In this document: one piece after another, positions 17,211 to 25,433 of the stretch | Numbering within the stretch: position 1 is the first letter of the stretch | How the letters are laid out: every line of letters begins with the position of its first letter | From: Porphyromonas uenonis DSM 23387 = JCM 13868 | Lineage (GTDB): Bacteria; Bacteroidota; Bacteroidia; Bacteroidales; Porphyromonadaceae | Reading direction: 5' to 3' | DNA: 64,000 nucleotides | NCBI RefSeq assembly: GCF_000482365.1 | Contig: NZ_KI535306.1 | Location: 324,311 to 388,310 of the forward strand | Position numbers and translations under genes: made by a program | Notes under the pieces: generated by a model | What the model was told of the DNA's origin: nothing | What the model saw: the letters and a program-made list of their open reading frames with translations, nothing else | Databases searched by the model: none

Positions 17211-17239
17211 CCCTAACTGCTCAGAAATATGTACATTTG
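17211..17239 (+). promoter_or_regulatory. Promoter: TTG and TACATTTG for the epimerase gene
   Basis: TTG at 17211-17213 and TACATTTG at 17232-17239 are 18 bp apart. The box ends 48 bp before the ATG at 17288, which supports that start over the in-frame one at 17174. Confidence 0.65.
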
Positions 17240-17287
17240 CACTTGGATGTCAAAGAGTCCTCTTTCGGCCCCCATCTTTACACAAAC

Positions 17288-18256
17288 ATGAAACTACTAA
17301 TCACTGGCGGAGCAGGCTTCATCGGCTCCAACCTCTGCGAGCACTTCCTCCGTGAAGGACACACCGTCCGCTGTCTCGACAACTTTGCGACGGGCAAGCC
17401 CGCCAACATCCTACCGCTCCTAGCAGCCTATCCCGACCGCTTCGAGCTCATCGTCGGCGATATACGCAAGCTAGACGACTGCCGCAAGGCCGTCGACGGT
17501 ATGGAGTATGTGCTGCACGAAGCAGCCCTAGGCTCTGTGCCCCGATCTATCAAAGACCCGATCACGACCAATGAGGTCAACATATCGGGCTTCCTCAATA
17601 TGCTCGTAGCTGCACGCGATGCGGGCATCAAGCGACTAGTCTATGCGGCTAGTTCGTCGACTTATGGCGATAGCGAGAAGCTCCCCAAGGTAGAGGAGGT
17701 GATCGGTCGTCCTTTGTCTCCTTATGCCATCACGAAGTACGTCGATGAACTATATGCTGATGTCTTCGCGCGTACTTATGGCGTTGAGACAATCGGGCTA
17801 CGCTACTTCAACGTGTTCGGGCGTAGGCAAGATCCTCACGGAGCTTACGCTGCGGTCATCCCGCTCTTTGTCAAGCAGCTGATGGCTCACGAGGCGCCCG
17901 TCATCAATGGCGACGGCTCCTACAGTCGCGACTTCACCTATATAGATAATGTCATACAGATGAACGAGCGTGCCCTGACGACGACCTCTCCCGAAGCGGT
18001 CAACCAAGTGTACAACACCGCCTTCGGTGAGCGCACCACGCTCAATCAGTTGGTCGACTACCTCAAGGAGAACCTCTCCAAGCACGACCCCGCCATTGCG
18101 GCCATCGAGCCTAAGCATGGTCCCAATCGTGTCGGTGACATACCCCACTCACTAGCCTGCATTGACAAGGCTAAGAGACTACTAGGTTACGACCCTAAGT
18201 ACTCTATGCGTCAAGGCTTAGCCGCTTGCTGTGACTGGTACTGGGAGAACCTATAG
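17288..18256 (+). CDS. NAD-dependent epimerase, UDP-GlcNAc 4-epimerase type (WbpP/TviC-like)
   Basis: This is an extended short-chain dehydrogenase of 322 residues starting at the ATG before MKLLITGGAGFIGSNL. An upstream in-frame ATG at 17174 lies inside the repeat and before the promoter, so it was rejected. The NAD loop GGAGFIG is at residues 7-13. The catalytic Ser region AASSSTYG is near 120, and YAITK at 146-150 gives the Tyr-x-x-x-Lys pair. LRYFNVFGRRQDPHGAYAAVIP and the DGSYSRDFTYIDNV block are typical of WbpP-type UDP-N-acetylhexosamine C4 epimerases. With the dehydrogenase at 18894 it would make UDP-GalNAc and then UDP-GalNAc-uronic acid for a surface polysaccharide. Exact sugar specificity is inference. 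Confidence 0.85.
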   Translation: MKLLITGGAGFIGSNLCEHFLREGHTVRCLDNFATGKPANILPLLAAYPDRFELIVGDIRKLDDCRKAVDGMEYVLHEAALGSVPRSIKDPITTNEVNISGFLNMLVAARDAGIKRLVYAASSSTYGDSEKLPKVEEVIGRPLSPYAITKYVDELYADVFARTYGVETIGLRYFNVFGRRQDPHGAYAAVIPLFVKQLMAHEAPVINGDGSYSRDFTYIDNVIQMNERALTTTSPEAVNQVYNTAFGERTTLNQLVDYLKENLSKHDPAIAAIEPKHGPNRVGDIPHSLACIDKAKRLLGYDPKYSMRQGLAACCDWYWENL

Positions 18257-18421
18257 GCTGGCCGTTAGCTGTTGGCCGTTAGCCATTAGCTAGCCAACAG
18301 CCAATCGCCAACAGCCAATCGCCAACAGCCAATCGCCAACAGCTAACAGCCAACAGCCAATAGCCAATCGCCAATCGCCAACAGCCAACAGCCAACAGCT
18401 AATAGCCAATCGCCAACAAAA
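18257..18421. repeat. Heptad array, inverted arms (TTRGCNN / GCCAAYN)
   Basis: A short forward arm (GGCCGTTAGCTGTTGGCCGTTAG) is followed from about 18290 by a long reverse arm of CCAACAG, CCAATCG and CCAATAG units, ending one base before the next start codon. Confidence 0.8.
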
Positions 18422-18422
18422 T

Positions 18423-18782
18423 ATGCGCAACTTCAGAAAATACGATGCTTGGCAGAACGCCTTACAGGTAGTGGAGACTATCTACCAGCTAACGAAGTGT
18501 TTTCCAGAAGACGAGAAGTACGGACTAACGAATCAAGTCAGAAGAGCTGCAGTATCTATAGCATCAAATATTGCTGAGGGAGCCTCTAGAGAGTCTGAAG
18601 TAGACTTCGCAAGATTTCTTGAGATATCTCTAGGATCCGCATTTGAAGTAGAAACACAAATACTTATTGCCAATCAACTAGGCTACGTAACAGCTGAGAA
18701 CTATGAGCCACTCCTCAATCAACTAACCATCTTGCAGAAACAAATCAATAGCTTAATCTCCAAAATCAGGCAAAAGAAATAG
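18423..18782 (+). CDS. Four-helix-bundle protein (S23/IVS-type family)
   Basis: This 119-residue all-helical protein has the family signature: RKYDAWQNALQVVETIYQLTKCFPEDEKYGLTNQVRRAAVSIASNIAEG, then RFLEISLGSAFEVETQI. Proteins of this family were first met as ORFs inside 23S rRNA intervening sequences and are common as stand-alone genes in Bacteroidetes. Their biochemical role is not established. The gene is placed within a glycan locus but is flanked on both sides by heptad arrays, leaving almost no native intergenic DNA. It looks like an inserted cassette rather than a glycan enzyme. Codon use is more A/T-rich than in the neighbouring sugar enzymes. Confidence 0.85.
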   Translation: MRNFRKYDAWQNALQVVETIYQLTKCFPEDEKYGLTNQVRRAAVSIASNIAEGASRESEVDFARFLEISLGSAFEVETQILIANQLGYVTAENYEPLLNQLTILQKQINSLISKIRQKK

Positions 18783-18935
18783 TTGCTCGTTGGCTGTTAG
18801 CTTTTGGCCGTTAGCTTTTAGCTCTTAGCCATTAGCCCGCCAACAGCCAATCGCCAACAGCCAATCGCCAATCGCCAACAGCCAATTACGAATATGAATC
18901 AGCCAACAGCCAACAGCCAACAGCCAACAGCCAAA
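18783..18935. repeat. Heptad array, inverted arms, running into the next coding sequence
   Basis: A forward arm (TTGGCTGTTAGCTTTTGGCCG..) is followed from ~18838 by a reverse arm of CCAACAG/CCAATCG units. The reverse arm continues past the ATG at 18894 as far as about 18935, so it encodes the first dozen residues of the dehydrogenase. Confidence 0.85.
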
Positions 18936-20186
18936 ATCGCCGTTATCGGACTAGGCTACGTAGGACTACCACTAGCCCGACTCTTCTCCACTAAATATAC
19001 AACCATCGGTTTTGACCTCAACGCCAAGCGCGTCGAGGCACTGATGGCGGGACACGATGCCACACTAGAGGTCTCTGACGAACTTCTCCAGTCTGCCTTG
19101 GACAACGGATTTCGTTGCACCTCAGACATTGAGGAGATACGCTCTTGCAACTTCTACGTTGTAGCCGTGCCGACCCCCGTAGATGAGAACCACAACCCTG
19201 ACTTGACTCCCCTCATTGGAGCCAGCACAACCATCGGTAAGGTGATCTCAAAGGGCGATGTTGTGGTCTACGAAAGTACCGTCTATCCAGGCGTCACGGA
19301 GGACGAATGTATCCCAGTCGTTGAGCAAGTATCGGGACTTAAGCTCAACGTGGACTTCTACGCAGGTTATAGCCCTGAGCGCATCAACCCAGGCGACAAG
19401 CAGCATACCGTAGAGCATATCAAGAAGGTCACCTCTGGCTCCACACCCGAGGTGGGGGAGTATGTCAACGCTGTCTACAGCTCCGTCATCACCGCGGGTA
19501 CCCACCTAGCATCTAGCATCAAGGTGGCTGAGGCTGCGAAGGTTATTGAGAACTCTCAGAGAGATATCAACATAGCTTTTGTCAATGAGTTGGCGAAGAT
19601 CTTTGATCGTATGGGTATCGACACGCTAGAAGTGCTCGAAGCTGCTGGCACGAAGTGGAACTTCTTGCCCTTCCGCCCAGGACTCGTCGGTGGTCACTGC
19701 ATCGGTGTCGATCCGTACTACTTAGCTCAGTGTGCACAGCGGTATGGGTACAATCCGGAGATCATCCTCGCTGGTCGGCGTATGAACGACGGTATGGGTG
19801 CTTATGTTGCTGAGCAGGTGGTCAAACTGATGCTCAAGCGGGGTATACAGGTGCTGAACTCTAACGTGCTGGTGCTAGGCTTTACCTTCAAGGAGAACTG
19901 CCCCGATGTGCGCAACACGAAGGTGATCGACATCGTCAAGACGCTTCGCGAGTACAATGTCAACGTCACCATCCACGATCCATGGGCCAATCCCGAGATT
20001 GCACAGCGTGAGTATGGTGTGGAGATACAGAACGAACTCCCCACGGACCGCTACGATGCCGTCATCCTAGCCGTCTCCCACAGAGAGTTCGAGGGTCTCG
20101 ACCTCGACAAACTCAAGGCTGGCAACGCCGTCGTCTACGACGTCAAGTCATTCCTCCCACCCCACGCCTACGACCAGCGACTGTAA
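18894..20186 (+). CDS. Nucleotide-sugar dehydrogenase, UDP-N-acetylhexosamine 6-dehydrogenase type (WbpO/TviB-like)
   Basis: This 430-residue member of the UDP-glucose/GDP-mannose dehydrogenase family oxidises C6 of a UDP-HexNAc to the uronic acid with two NAD+. The NAD loop is VIGLGYVGLPLA (about residues 17-28). The catalytic cysteine is C269 in GGHCIGVDPYYL. The central helix region YSPERINPGDKQH and C-terminal domain motif GFTFKENCPDVRNTKV fit the TviB/WbpO group. The first residues after Met (NQPTANSQQPTA) are encoded by the heptad array, and there is no later ATG before the Rossmann strand, so the array appears to supply the start region. It probably acts on the product of the epimerase at 17288. 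Confidence 0.88.
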   Translation: MNQPTANSQQPTAKIAVIGLGYVGLPLARLFSTKYTTIGFDLNAKRVEALMAGHDATLEVSDELLQSALDNGFRCTSDIEEIRSCNFYVVAVPTPVDENHNPDLTPLIGASTTIGKVISKGDVVVYESTVYPGVTEDECIPVVEQVSGLKLNVDFYAGYSPERINPGDKQHTVEHIKKVTSGSTPEVGEYVNAVYSSVITAGTHLASSIKVAEAAKVIENSQRDINIAFVNELAKIFDRMGIDTLEVLEAAGTKWNFLPFRPGLVGGHCIGVDPYYLAQCAQRYGYNPEIILAGRRMNDGMGAYVAEQVVKLMLKRGIQVLNSNVLVLGFTFKENCPDVRNTKVIDIVKTLREYNVNVTIHDPWANPEIAQREYGVEIQNELPTDRYDAVILAVSHREFEGLDLDKLKAGNAVVYDVKSFLPPHAYDQRL

Positions 20187-20250
20187 CACGCCCCCCCTCT
20201 CAACGAGAGGCATGCACCTATCACTCTCAGTTGAATTAGAAAGAAATATC

Positions 20251-21567
20251 ATGGATAAGCTACAGATACATATCTCAAACTTTAGAGCTATCGAAGATGC
20301 ACAGATAGCCCTAAATGGGATCACTGTACTCACTGGGCTCAATGCCACTGGCAAGAGTACGATCAGTCGCATGATGTACTATGCAGGTTATTATGCAAGT
20401 CACTATCAAGAGCTGATCGATGATCGTCTGGCAAAAAGGATGGAGAGTATTACTTTTTATTTCATCCGATCTTTAGATCTGCTATCAGATGATTTGAGAT
20501 TGTCTTTTATGGGAAAAGGCTATAGAAACTATTTATGCGAACCTTTTTCCAAAGAGGAGTCATATCAGATAATTGCAGCTCTACAAGCGTACTATGAGGG
20601 TGGGGCTCAAGTAAAGTCCGTGGATAGAGAGCGGTTGGGACAAATCTTTAGCAAGAAAATCAAGAACAGATACGAATTCCTAAACCATCTAGATGGGCTA
20701 AAGAGCGATATTGATGACATTTACGATGATTATAACAAGACCCTTTATGAGCGACCATCTCTCCATCTATTAAACAAGCTCGTTGAGCTTTTCGACACAT
20801 CAAAAGAGACCTTGATAAACGCTTTAGAGGTGAGGGAAGAAGAAGTGGAAATCATCAGCTCTAAACGGAAAAGCATTGGACTTTTCTCCTCATTCGATAA
20901 TGTCTTTTACATTAACACTCCTGTGATTGCCAATTTCTCAGGTGATTTTCTAACAAGTCTGCTTGATCAGAATTGGGTTGATCTCATTAAGCTTTTCTAT
21001 AATAGAGAATCAACGATGTTGAGTGATAAGGAACTTGAGGTCTTAGCCTTCCTTACAAAGATTACACATGGTCAAGTGGAGCTCCCTTCTAATAATCCAG
21101 AGGCCATATGGCAGACACGTAAGATATACTTTACCGAGAGCAGTGGGGAGAGCTACGCTATCAAAGAGGTTGCCACGGGCATCAAGAGCTTTGCACTCAT
21201 ACAGTCGCTACTTCAGAAGGGGTTACTAACTGAGAGAACTCTGCTCATCATAGACGAACCTGAGGCTCATCTGCACCCGCAGTGGACGGTCGAGTACGCC
21301 CGTATCATCACAACATTGCACCGAGAGCTTGGCGTCAAATTTCTCCTTGCGACCCACAGCCCGAGGCTGGTACAGTCGCTCTCCTTGTTCGCCAGCGAAG
21401 AGGAGGAGACCGCGAAGTCCCTGCTATTCTATATGAGTGAGCCGACAGGGACCACGCCCGTGCGCTACCGCTTTAGAAAGTTGACCGAAGAGGAGGGTAT
21501 AGAGCCTATCTTCAGCTGCTTCAATACAGCCTACGACGTTATGAACCAGTATATTGCAGAGGAGTAA
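20251..21567 (+). CDS. AAA-type ATPase (OLD/SMC-like, AAA_21 type), putative defence component
   Basis: This 438-residue protein starts from the ATG before MDKLQIHISNFRAIEDA; a more upstream in-frame ATG at 20212 was rejected because conserved sequence begins here. The Walker A motif GLNATGKST is at residues 29-37. The Walker B motif LLIIDEPEAHLHPQW begins near 331, followed by an H-loop-like ATHSPRLVQSL. The middle is helical and divergent. This arrangement is that of ABC-like AAA_21 ATPases found in many two-gene antiphage or toxin modules. A TOPRIM nuclease domain is not visible. The next gene, 4 bp downstream, has a nuclease-like signature. Base composition is A/T-richer than flanking housekeeping genes. 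The defence role is inference. Confidence 0.75.
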   Translation: MDKLQIHISNFRAIEDAQIALNGITVLTGLNATGKSTISRMMYYAGYYASHYQELIDDRLAKRMESITFYFIRSLDLLSDDLRLSFMGKGYRNYLCEPFSKEESYQIIAALQAYYEGGAQVKSVDRERLGQIFSKKIKNRYEFLNHLDGLKSDIDDIYDDYNKTLYERPSLHLLNKLVELFDTSKETLINALEVREEEVEIISSKRKSIGLFSSFDNVFYINTPVIANFSGDFLTSLLDQNWVDLIKLFYNRESTMLSDKELEVLAFLTKITHGQVELPSNNPEAIWQTRKIYFTESSGESYAIKEVATGIKSFALIQSLLQKGLLTERTLLIIDEPEAHLHPQWTVEYARIITTLHRELGVKFLLATHSPRLVQSLSLFASEEEETAKSLLFYMSEPTGTTPVRYRFRKLTEEEGIEPIFSCFNTAYDVMNQYIAEE

Positions 21568-21571
21568 GAAG

Positions 21572-22105
21572 ATGGCACAGAAGAAGCGGCAATCCTTATC
21601 TTTTGCTCCACACTGCAGAGAACTAACGGGATCCATCGCATATAAGCGAGGTCATGCTAAGCCTCTCTCCGACCTCTTGAAGGATGAGGGGGCGAAAGCG
21701 GATGCGAATGTAATCCCCCAAGACCCAGTTATTGATGTGGACGCTTTAGCAACGGATACACCACAGGCCGATAAGCCCAGTAGTGTAGACATGCTCTTCG
21801 GCTGTACGAACAATCTGATTCAGCTTGTGGAGTGTAAGTACCGAGTAGGCGGCAAGAAGAAAGATCGGAAAAGCCTCACGCCACCTACAAAAAGTGAGCT
21901 AGAGAAAAAGGTCCGTGGCACTAAACAGCTATTGTCTGACGAAGATCTCGGAGCTGGCTTTGCGCCTGCTCTAGTGCTTCTATTCAGCGACAGACACATA
22001 GAGCAAGCTCGTGCCTGGGTCAACGACTACAACGCTGGCAAGAAGACCCCTCTCTACAAAGAGATGATCACCGCTGACTTTCTAGACACCTTCTTCCACC
22101 CCTAA
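21572..22105 (+). CDS. Small protein with PD-(D/E)xK-like nuclease signature, partner of the ATPase
   Basis: This 177-residue protein of unknown family starts at the ATG at 21572, 4 bp after the ATPase stop and preceded by GAGGAGTAAGAAG as ribosome site. The most telling part is SVDMLFGCTNNLIQLVECKY. Asp73 is followed 14 residues later by Glu87-Cys-Lys89 on a predicted strand, matching the D...ExK core of PD-(D/E)xK nucleases. A Lys-rich loop and an ALVLLFSDRHIEQARAWV strand-helix follow. I could not assign a named family. Tight coupling to the ATPase suggests a two-component system in which ATP hydrolysis controls the nuclease. This is inference from the motif and context only. Confidence 0.6.
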   Translation: MAQKKRQSLSFAPHCRELTGSIAYKRGHAKPLSDLLKDEGAKADANVIPQDPVIDVDALATDTPQADKPSSVDMLFGCTNNLIQLVECKYRVGGKKKDRKSLTPPTKSELEKKVRGTKQLLSDEDLGAGFAPALVLLFSDRHIEQARAWVNDYNAGKKTPLYKEMITADFLDTFFHP

Positions 22106-22135
22106 GCAACACTCACCCCTAAGTTACCAGCCCTA

Positions 22136-22225
22136 ATGACCTTTGAAGAGAACATCAATAAGCAATACGACAATGAGTTCATGGGTCGTGTCGCAAATAA
22201 GAACCTCCTACAAGTCTACTTATGA
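22136..22225 (+). CDS. Possible 29-residue small ORF or gene remnant
   Basis: ATG at 22136 opens a 29-codon frame (MTFEENINKQYDNEFMG...) whose TGA overlaps the ATG of the ATP-grasp gene in the ATGA manner used elsewhere in this locus. No family is recognised. It could be a leader peptide coupled to the next gene, or the decayed end of a displaced gene. Confidence 0.3.
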   Translation: MTFEENINKQYDNEFMGRVANKNLLQVYL

Positions 22226-23259
22226 AGATCGCTATAGCTGACCGCAAAGGCAGTTTTTCAGACTACTGGATTAAATACTGCGAAGAGCACAGTATTCCCT
22301 ACAAAGTTGTGAATCCTTACGACACAGACATTATAGAGCAGGTAAGTGATTGCGATGCGTTTATGTGGCATCACCATCATGCAAGCTTTAAAGACATCCT
22401 CTTTGCCAAGCAACTACTATTCTCCCTTGAGCAGGCTGGCAAGATTGTCTTTCCTAACTTTAGAACAGGCTGGCATTTTGATGATAAGCTAGGACAGAAG
22501 TACCTCTTTGAGGCTTTAGGGGTTCGAGCTGCTAAGTCATGGGTATTCTATGATAAGAAGAGTGCCTACAAGTGGATTGAGACGACAGACTTTCCCAAGG
22601 TGTTTAAGCTAAGAGGAGGCGCCGGCTCAGCTAATGTGAGATTAGCTAGAAGTAAGAGACAGGCAAAGGCATTCGTTCGTAAAGCTTTGCGCCGAGGCTT
22701 TGCATCTACCAATCCCCTCTTTTCGGCAAAAACTCAATGGCAAAACTTCGTCAAGGGACAAGGTCGGTTTTACGATGTTGCTAAGTATATAGGGCTATAT
22801 CTATTCCCTGGACTTAATGGGGGTAGGCGTATGCCTCGACAAAAAGGGTATGCCTACTTTCAAGAGTTCATCCCTAATAACGGGTTTGATTATAGATTGG
22901 AGATTGCAAACAATAAGGCAATAGCTATGGTGCGTATGTGTAGAGAGGGTGACTTCAGAGCCTCTGGAGGACATGATGACAGATATGACGCATCTCTAAT
23001 TCCGCAAGACGTTGTTGAGTTTGCCTTTGAGTGCTATGACAAGCTAGAAGTGCAGTCCGTAGCTCTCGACATTGTCAGAGAGAAGCAGTCGGAAGAGTTA
23101 TATCTGATAGAGGTCTCTTATTGTTACGGACTGGATGCAGATGAATTTGAGCACGGATACTGGACTCGTGATGGCGAGCATCATTGTGAGCCGCTTAATG
23201 GCGTATACTGGATGATAGAAGAAGTTATCAAAGCCGTCTCGTATAGTAAAAGAGGGTAG
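22222..23259 (+). CDS. ATP-grasp superfamily protein in the glycan locus
   Basis: This 345-residue protein has an N-terminal alpha/beta domain (MKIAIADRKGSFSDYW...; WHHHHA near residue 50). An ATP-grasp core follows. FPKVFKLRGGAGSANVRL gives the flexible glycine loop and lysine (about residues 126-145), and YFQEFIPNNGFDYRLEI and LEVQSVALDIV...LYLIEVS lie further on as metal/ATP strands. ATP-grasp enzymes ligate a carboxylate to an amine or thiol through an acylphosphate. Which carboxylate is used here is unknown. A uronic acid or amino-acid substituent of the surface sugar is a plausible target, because a uronate-forming dehydrogenase lies upstream. It is 2 bp from the ureohydrolase gene, suggesting a joint pathway. 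Confidence 0.7.
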   Translation: MKIAIADRKGSFSDYWIKYCEEHSIPYKVVNPYDTDIIEQVSDCDAFMWHHHHASFKDILFAKQLLFSLEQAGKIVFPNFRTGWHFDDKLGQKYLFEALGVRAAKSWVFYDKKSAYKWIETTDFPKVFKLRGGAGSANVRLARSKRQAKAFVRKALRRGFASTNPLFSAKTQWQNFVKGQGRFYDVAKYIGLYLFPGLNGGRRMPRQKGYAYFQEFIPNNGFDYRLEIANNKAIAMVRMCREGDFRASGGHDDRYDASLIPQDVVEFAFECYDKLEVQSVALDIVREKQSEELYLIEVSYCYGLDADEFEHGYWTRDGEHHCEPLNGVYWMIEEVIKAVSYSKRG

Positions 23260-23261
23260 GC

Positions 23262-24161
23262 ATGAAAACATTTGATGTCATAGGTTACCCCATCAACTTA
23301 GGTTGCGATAAAGATGGCAACGAGTTAACCCCGTCTATACTTAGGCGGGATGGTTGCTATACCTCCGCTAAGCATCAAGTGAATGACTTGGGCGACCAAC
23401 CCTGCACGCCAAGGGCTACTATCATGGAGGAGAAGTATGCTTCACACCCTAAGATCAAGTTCCTCAATCCTATCTTAACAGCCTCTCGTCCCTTGGCTGA
23501 GCGGGTCAAGCATTCGATAGAGCAGCAACATATTCCCCTATGTGTGGGAGGTGACCATGTAATGGCTTTTGGTAGTATCGCTGGCGTTGGTCTAGCTAAA
23601 GGAGCAGACAACTATGCCGTTATATACATCGATGCACATGGAGACTTCAATACGGAGGCTAGCTCCTCAACGGGAAACATGCATGGCATGCATCTCTCCT
23701 ATCTTATGGGGTTTGGAGAGGATGACATCGCTAATTTTTGGGGAGTAAGCCCGCTCTTGAAGCCTCAAAACATCTACTTCTTGGGAGCTAGAGCTCTAGA
23801 TCCTGGGGAGAAAGAGATGGCTGCTAAGCTCAATATGTACATCCGTAGCTCCGAGCAGCTCAACGCCTCAGATCCCGCAGAGGTTATCGTTGATATCCTC
23901 TCTGACATCAAGCGCAAAGGTATTGACCATATCCATCTCAGCTTCGATGTGGATGTGATTGACCCTAGATATGCCCCTGGTACGGGTGTCCCGGAAAAGG
24001 ATGGCATCACGCCAGCTCTTGCGTATACCCTCGTTCGACAGGCTGTGCAGTCGGATTTGGTTAAGTCAATTGATCTGGTAGAGCTTAATGCCAATCTAGA
24101 TCAAGACCGCATGACCGAAAAAATCATGCAACAAGTATTGAGTATCATCCTAGAAGGGTAA
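23262..24161 (+). CDS. Arginase/agmatinase (ureohydrolase) family protein
   Basis: This 299-residue protein has all binuclear-manganese motifs of the ureohydrolase fold. These are GGDHVMAFGS (His ligand), the DAHGDFN triad D-x-H-x-D near residues 124-128, and SFDVDVIDPRYAPGTG (D-x-D). The usual Glu is in VELNANLD near the C-terminus. Family members cleave guanidino groups (arginine, agmatine, guanidinobutyrate) or the formimino group of formimidoylglutamate. The position, wedged between an ATP-grasp gene and the flippase of a polysaccharide locus, is unusual for a catabolic arginase. It suggests a role in making or trimming an amidino/amino-acid decoration on the glycan. That role is inference; the fold assignment is firm. 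Confidence 0.85.
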   Translation: MKTFDVIGYPINLGCDKDGNELTPSILRRDGCYTSAKHQVNDLGDQPCTPRATIMEEKYASHPKIKFLNPILTASRPLAERVKHSIEQQHIPLCVGGDHVMAFGSIAGVGLAKGADNYAVIYIDAHGDFNTEASSSTGNMHGMHLSYLMGFGEDDIANFWGVSPLLKPQNIYFLGARALDPGEKEMAAKLNMYIRSSEQLNASDPAEVIVDILSDIKRKGIDHIHLSFDVDVIDPRYAPGTGVPEKDGITPALAYTLVRQAVQSDLVKSIDLVELNANLDQDRMTEKIMQQVLSIILEG

Positions 24162-24164
24162 TCA

Positions 24165-25433
24165 ATGGTAAGCGGTAAACTCAAGTCGCTAATAGATAGA
24201 GTGCGAGGTAATCAAGATGCAAGGACTCTTATTGAGAACTTTGCCTCGCTCTCTATTCTAAAGGCATTAGGACTCGTCCTTCCGTTAGTTACGCTTCCTT
24301 ACCTTTCAAGAGTTATCGGGGTGGCACGATTTGGAGATATAGCGTTTGCCAGCTCAATTACTGTCTACTTCATGACAATCACAGACTACGGATTTAACTA
24401 TACTGCAACGAGAGATTTATCCAAGAACAGAGGAAACATGCAGTATGTCCGAGAACTGTTTTGGAATGTGCTCTATACAAAGTTGTTTTTGTTTGTCATC
24501 TCTACGATCATCTTTGCAATACTAGTAGAGACAATCCCACTACTTCGAGAGCATCGCTTGCTATTGTGGTTTACTTACCTATCCGTGCCTTGTTACATGC
24601 TATTCCCTGAATGGTTCTTCCAGGGAATTGAAAAGATGAAGTACATCACGATTGTCAATGTCATATCCAAACTACTCTTCACCGTACTCATCTTTTTTGT
24701 GATCAAGGAGGAGGCAGACTACATTCTGCATCCCGTACTCAGTGCCTTTGGACTGCTAGTGGCAGGTGTGATCTCTCAAGTGATTGTCATTCACAAGTAC
24801 AAAGTGTTTCCCACTGCTATCTCTTGGAAAAGCATCATATCCACCCTAAAGTCAGGATGGAACATATTCTTTTCGCTCATTGTGCCGAACTTGTATACGA
24901 ATATGTCAACAACGTATTTGAAGATGTTCAGTGGAAGTGTGGGGGCTGGACTCTTCACAAGTGGAAGGACGTTTATAGATCTCTCAGATCAAGTCTCCAC
25001 AGTCTTTGCGAGGGTCTTCTTTCCTTTCTTATCACGACGCCCAGAGAAGCACGCTCTTTTTAGCAGAATCTTATTAGTAGTCAGCTTGGGCATGGGCATA
25101 GCTCTCTTTGTGGGGGCAGATTTGTTAGTAGACCTTTTCTATAGCGAAGCTTTTAGAGACTCTGCTACAGTCATTAGAATCATGGCTATATGTCCACTAT
25201 TTCTTTACTTGATGAATGCCTTTGGCACCAATTATCTTGTTGTAATTGGGAAAGACAAAGCGTATCGACAAGTAGTCATGTGGTGTTCATTCTTAGGACT
25301 GTTTGTCGCTTACTTCTCTATAAAGCAGTTCGGCTACATAGGTGCGGCTTACACATACGTAATAATATGGGGGATAAGAGGGGTAGTGACTTGGCTACTC
25401 GCAAGAAAGTATAAACGACAACTTGTACAATGA
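24165..25433 (+). CDS. Oligosaccharide repeat-unit flippase (Wzx/RfbX family)
   Basis: This 422-residue integral membrane protein of the MATE/MVF flippase superfamily has about twelve hydrophobic spans. The N-terminal ENFASLSILKALGLVLPLVTLPYLSRVIGVARFGDIAFA is characteristic of Wzx, with further conserved positions around LFPEWFFQGIEKMKYIT. Wzx moves undecaprenyl-diphosphate-linked repeat units from the cytosolic to the periplasmic face for polymerisation by Wzy. It starts 3 bp after the ureohydrolase stop and overlaps the CapA-like gene by 4 bp, so the block 22222-26602 is one transcription unit. Confidence 0.9.
   Translation: MVSGKLKSLIDRVRGNQDARTLIENFASLSILKALGLVLPLVTLPYLSRVIGVARFGDIAFASSITVYFMTITDYGFNYTATRDLSKNRGNMQYVRELFWNVLYTKLFLFVISTIIFAILVETIPLLREHRLLLWFTYLSVPCYMLFPEWFFQGIEKMKYITIVNVISKLLFTVLIFFVIKEEADYILHPVLSAFGLLVAGVISQVIVIHKYKVFPTAISWKSIISTLKSGWNIFFSLIVPNLYTNMSTTYLKMFSGSVGAGLFTSGRTFIDLSDQVSTVFARVFFPFLSRRPEKHALFSRILLVVSLGMGIALFVGADLLVDLFYSEAFRDSATVIRIMAICPLFLYLMNAFGTNYLVVIGKDKAYRQVVMWCSFLGLFVAYFSIKQFGYIGAAYTYVIIWGIRGVVTWLLARKYKRQLVQ

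Noticed and set aside
17174..17287. Upstream in-frame start for the epimerase
   Set aside because: It lies within the MITE copy and before the promoter box; conserved sequence starts at the ATG at 17288.
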